Source: Spirochaetaceae bacterium (GTDB taxonomy: Bacteria > Spirochaetota > Spirochaetia > Treponematales > Breznakiellaceae). From it: a stretch of DNA of 24,817 nucleotides. Below, piece after piece: positions 22,338-24,817 of the stretch. A program made the position numbers and the translations under genes. The DNA lies in assembly GCA_031256815.1 (NCBI GenBank), contig JAIRPU010000049.1:1-24817 (forward strand), written 5' to 3'. The number at the start of each line of letters is the position of its first letter. Position 1 is the first letter of the stretch. The notes under the pieces are model-generated. The model was not told the DNA's origin and did not search any database. It worked only from the letters and a program-made list of their open reading frames with translations.

Positions 22338-23551
22338 TCTACCAATTCGTCTCCAAGCATTAAAATACTGCCTTCTTCACGCGCTTTTCTAAACCACTCC
22401 ATAAATTCTTTTATTGCGGCTTCGGCGTCCTTTTTGAGAACAGGCCCCATATATTCGTCTTCGGCGCGGACTTCGGCGCGGCGGTTTGCAGATATATTTG
22501 AAAGAATTTTTTCTGTAAATTCGGCCGGCCTTCCCCTTGTTAAAAGCGCTATGTCGTGTATGGACATTTCGCGTAATTTTTCCTGAAGCGGTTTATCTTC
22601 AGCTTTAATTACATCTTCAAGAGTGTAAAGCCGTTCCTTTATATTTTTGCTTAAATCGGCGTCTGTTTCGGCAAGTTCAGAAAGCAGCTTGTCTCCAAAT
22701 GAAATATCTGTATGTTTAAGAATTGCCGCAAGCGCTCCCATGCCGTCAAGTTCGGAAGTAGAAGTTTTGCCTATATGCCGCGCTTTTTCCCGCAGGCTTT
22801 CCGCTGTTTTTTCCAGCACTTCCGGCGCAATGCGTCCAAGCCTTCCGATTCGCCGTACAACTTCGCTTCGCCATGCCTCGTCGGCGCATTTTAACGCCGC
22901 GGCGGAAGCCTGCGGCTCTATCCGCGAAAGTATAACCGCGCCGGCCGCCGGCGATTCATCCCTTAAAAGGGTCATTATCTGCTCTCCGGAAAAATCTTCC
23001 AAAAAGTCAAAAACGCCCGCGCCGTTATCGTTCGTGGCACGGCGTAAAATCAATTCGCCTTTTTCCGGCCCAAAGGCGGCGTAGAGCAGTTTTCGCGCTT
23101 CGTCAACGCCGCCCGAATTTGAACCGCTGTAATGATACGCGCCGGAAAGCAGCCCGTCAAATTCGGCAAGAATTGAAGCGGCTTCTCCGGTGCTTATGCC
23201 GCGTATCGAGGCAATTTCACGCGAAACCGCCTCAATTTGTTCACCGTCAAGGTTTTCCAGAACTTTGGACGCTTGTTCACTGCCAATAAGAATGAGGAAT
23301 TTTGCAACCCGCCTTGCTTTTGATTCATTAACAGCGGGAGGAGGCGTTTTGCCTGCGGGTTCCTGTTTTAATTGCTTTTCAAAACGGCGCAGAGGTTCGG
23401 CCTTTGGACGTTCTTCGATAATGCCGCCGGCGCTGTCTGTAACGCCAAAGTCATTTTCGGCAAGACGGGCAAGCCAGTCGTTGCCTGAATCGCTGCCGGA
23501 AGAGTTACTGTTTTTATAAGCGGTTATGCCGCGTTTAATATCTTTTTCCAC
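22334..23551 (-). CDS. Flagellar motor switch FliG paralogue (FliG1 type)
   Basis: A 405-residue FliG-like protein; classical FliG is about 335-345. Residues 1 to about 78 are a hydrophilic extension with no counterpart, as in spirochaete FliG1. An N-terminal domain (RRVAKFLILIGSEQASKVLE), a middle domain (LLRDESPAAGAVILSRIEPQ) and the C-terminal domain (LYTLEDVIKAEDKPLQEKLR, then EDEYMGPVLKKDAEAA) follow. FliG joins the MS-ring to the C-ring and gives torque; spirochaetes often have two copies and this one probably tunes motor placement. The start is GTG at 23551 without a Shine-Dalgarno; a TATAAT lies 23 bases upstream. The stop overlaps the PHP gene's start. Confidence 0.88.
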   Translation of the reverse strand: MEKDIKRGITAYKNSNSSGSDSGNDWLARLAENDFGVTDSAGGIIEERPKAEPLRRFEKQLKQEPAGKTPPPAVNESKARRVAKFLILIGSEQASKVLENLDGEQIEAVSREIASIRGISTGEAASILAEFDGLLSGAYHYSGSNSGGVDEARKLLYAAFGPEKGELILRRATNDNGAGVFDFLEDFSGEQIMTLLRDESPAAGAVILSRIEPQASAAALKCADEAWRSEVVRRIGRLGRIAPEVLEKTAESLREKARHIGKTSTSELDGMGALAAILKHTDISFGDKLLSELAETDADLSKNIKERLYTLEDVIKAEDKPLQEKLREMSIHDIALLTRGRPAEFTEKILSNISANRRAEVRAEDEYMGPVLKKDAEAAIKEFMEWFRKAREEGSILMLGDELVE

Positions 23552-23573
23552 ATTGAAAATAGATTAACACACT

Positions 23574-23579
23574 ATTATA
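23574..23579 (-). promoter_or_regulatory. Perfect -10 box before fliG1
   Basis: TATAAT on the minus strand, 22 bases before the GTG. The position of the matching -35 (about 23597-23602) falls inside palindrome cluster 2 and reads GCCGCG, so no -35 is recognisable. Repeat insertion may have replaced it. Confidence 0.45.
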
Positions 23580-23593
23580 CAGATATCAATGTT

Positions 23594-23936
23594 AGCCGCG
23601 GCCGCCTGCGGCGCGCGAAGCGCGAACATTATCGCCCCCCGCGGCCGCCTGCGGCGCGCGCGGGGGGCACTGCCGGTTAAACCGCACGCGGTTTAGCCGG
23701 CTTCTCTCAGGCGGCGGTATGCTTTGCATACCGCCGCTCACACCGCGGCCGCGAAAGCGGCATTGCCGCCGTGCGGCTGTCCAGTCCGCTTCGCGGAGCG
23801 AAGCGGACGGCTAACATTGCGGCAGCGGCAGCGGCCGCCTGCGGCCACATTGCGGCAGCGTTTATCGACTGCCGGCGAAAGCGCAAAGCGCTTTCGCCGG
23901 TTGACAGGGCACTCTGCCGCGCGTGTCGCAGGCCTA
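23594..23936. repeat. GC-rich palindrome cluster 2
   Basis: About 340 very GC-rich bases between fliG1 and uxaC with no supported gene. Palindromes include 23634-23668 (arms GCCCCCCGCG), 23672-23701 (14-bp arms, one mismatch), 23711-23737 (12-bp arms, TTT loop), 23784-23808 (11-bp arms, GGA loop) and 23872-23900 (13-bp arms, AAA loop). A 22-base unit with core GCGGCCGCCTGCGGC occurs at 23596-23617 and 23639-23660; ACATTGCGGCAGCG occurs at 23814-23827 and 23847-23860. TTATCG linkers and the GCGGCCGCC core are shared with cluster 1. Family unknown to me. Confidence 0.8.
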
Positions 23937-23946
23937 AATAAAAAGT

Positions 23947-23975
23947 TTGACAGCGCAAATTAGCTGTGTTAGAAT
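23947..23975 (+). promoter_or_regulatory. Promoter of uxaC
   Basis: TTGACA (23947-23952), a 17-base spacer and TAGAAT (23970-23975): a perfect -35 and a 5/6 -10. It begins about ten bases beyond palindrome cluster 2. Transcription should start near 23982, giving a leader of about 137 bases. Confidence 0.7.
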
Positions 23976-23982
23976 ATTAAAT

Positions 23983-24007
23983 AAATCTGTTGCAGCGTCG
24001 CAGATTT
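23983..24007. promoter_or_regulatory. Dyad at the uxaC transcription start, candidate operator
   Basis: AAATCTG (23983-23989) and CAGATTT (24001-24007) are perfect inverted repeats centred on 23995, and the AT-rich flanks extend the symmetry imperfectly. Placed just after the predicted start site, this is a classical repressor position. Alternatively it is a hairpin at the 5' end of the mRNA. Confidence 0.45.
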
Positions 24008-24118
24008 AAATAATAATGAGGCTGCATGGTTACATTGATATAAAATATAAGTTGTTCTCGCGTATTCGGTGTTGCTTGTCCGTCATTTGCCGTATTTTGT
24101 TTAAATTAGGAGAGGGTG

Positions 24119-24817
24119 TTGGGTAAATTTATAGACAAAGATTTTTTGCTTTTCAATACAACCGCAAAGCGGCTCTACCACGAAGCCGCAGCGGAAGAAC
24201 CTGTGTTTGACTATCATTGTCATTTAATTCCATCAGAAATAGCGCAAAACATAAGGTTTGATAATCTTTCTGAAATATGGCTTTCTGCCGACCACTACAA
24301 ATGGCGCGCAATGCGGGCAAATGGCATAGCGGAAGAGTTCATTACGGGCGCCGCTTCGCCGGAAGAAAAATTTATGGCATGGGCGCGTACCGTGCCGCTT
24401 TTAATCGGCAATCCGCTTTACCATTGGACTCACCTTGAATTGCAGCGCTATTTTGATTTTTACGAACCCCTGAATGAAGCAAACGCGAAAGAACTCTGGC
24501 AGCACGCCAACAAAAAATTAAAAAGCGATGATTTTTCCGTTTACGGCATATTTAAAAAATTCAATGTTTACGCTGTTGGCACAACAGACGACCCTTTGGA
24601 TTCGCTTGAGTTTCATAAACAAATCATTAAAGAACAAAAAACTCAAACCAAAGTGCTGCCTTCATTCAGGCCGGATGCCGCGCTTGAATTGGAAAAAGAA
24701 GGCTGGTTTAATTACATAAAGCAGATTGGCGCAAGAACGCAAATTGAAATAACAAAGTTTGACGATTTATTGCAGGCGCTGTTGGTTACCGTTAAATACT
24801 TTGATGACGCAGGCTGC
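24119..24817 (+). CDS. uxaC: Glucuronate isomerase (5' part, runs off the window)
   Basis: The first 233 codons of uronate isomerase, whose family is about 460-470 residues. It converts D-glucuronate to fructuronate and galacturonate to tagaturonate, the entry step for uronic acids from pectin and xylan. The metal-binding motif FDYHCHLIPSEIA carries H33 and H35, and FDNLSEIWLSADHYKWRAMR is typical of the family. The TTG at 24119 is preferred: AGGAG at 24108-24112 is six bases upstream. The adjacent in-frame GTG at 24116 has only three. Its own promoter and a dyad lie upstream, suggesting sugar-responsive control. The rest of the operon is beyond the edge. Confidence 0.93.
   Translation, partial: MGKFIDKDFLLFNTTAKRLYHEAAAEEPVFDYHCHLIPSEIAQNIRFDNLSEIWLSADHYKWRAMRANGIAEEFITGAASPEEKFMAWARTVPLLIGNPLYHWTHLELQRYFDFYEPLNEANAKELWQHANKKLKSDDFSVYGIFKKFNVYAVGTTDDPLDSLEFHKQIIKEQKTQTKVLPSFRPDAALELEKEGWFNYIKQIGARTQIEITKFDDLLQALLVTVKYFDDAGC

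Overview
The window reads as chromosomal DNA of a spirochaete, most likely a Treponema-like gut organism. The pointers are a short archaeal-type PheT, an EF-G with the P-loop AHIDSGKTT, a FliG1-type switch paralogue with an N-terminal extension, lipoproteins with loose spirochaete lipoboxes, and a glucuronate isomerase suited to plant-polymer sugars. Most of it is dense core genome of moderate GC. No transposase, integrase, CRISPR array or phage gene was seen.

Layout. 1-705: no protein gene; a purine tract, a stem-loop, and a very GC-rich cluster of short palindromes ending before pheT. 706-5505 (+): pheT, a secreted TPR/NHL/VWA-like protein, rpsL, rpsG. 5486-6392: an XRE regulator (-) divergent from a small TRL-like lipoprotein (+), with repeated dyad sequences between. 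6540-9352 (-): the two-subunit L-serine dehydratase, a 25-residue membrane peptide ORF, and a polyprenol-phosphate sugar synthase fused to a GtrA domain. 9422-12530 (-): an M23 envelope peptidase, an orphan open frame without a start codon, and rpoD. 12883-15454 (+): fusA, a 35-codon ORF, and an SMR-like membrane protein. 15472-19168 (-): tRNA(CAT), prfA, comF, an LptC-like lipoprotein and a GNAT protein in one co-oriented run. 19346-21445 (+): an orphan [2Fe-2S] xanthine-dehydrogenase-type subunit followed by a GH57-like protein with altered signature residues. 21468-23551 (-): fliG1 and a PHP histidinol-phosphatase with overlapping start and stop. 23594-23936: a second GC-rich palindrome cluster. 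24119 to the end (+): the first half of uxaC.

The genes serve translation (pheT, rpsL, rpsG, fusA, prfA, tRNA), transcription (rpoD), envelope building (M23, LptC-like, polyprenol sugar synthase), motility (fliG1) and carbon or amino-acid use (serine dehydratase, uxaC). The least explained material is the two palindrome clusters, whose hairpins mostly have 3-nt loops; the XRE/TRL module with its dyad repeats; a terminator embedded antisense in the XRE gene; promoters placed so close to pheT and sdaAB that their mRNAs should be leaderless or nearly so; and three very short frames fitted between larger genes. All calls are from reading the sequence only; no database search was possible.
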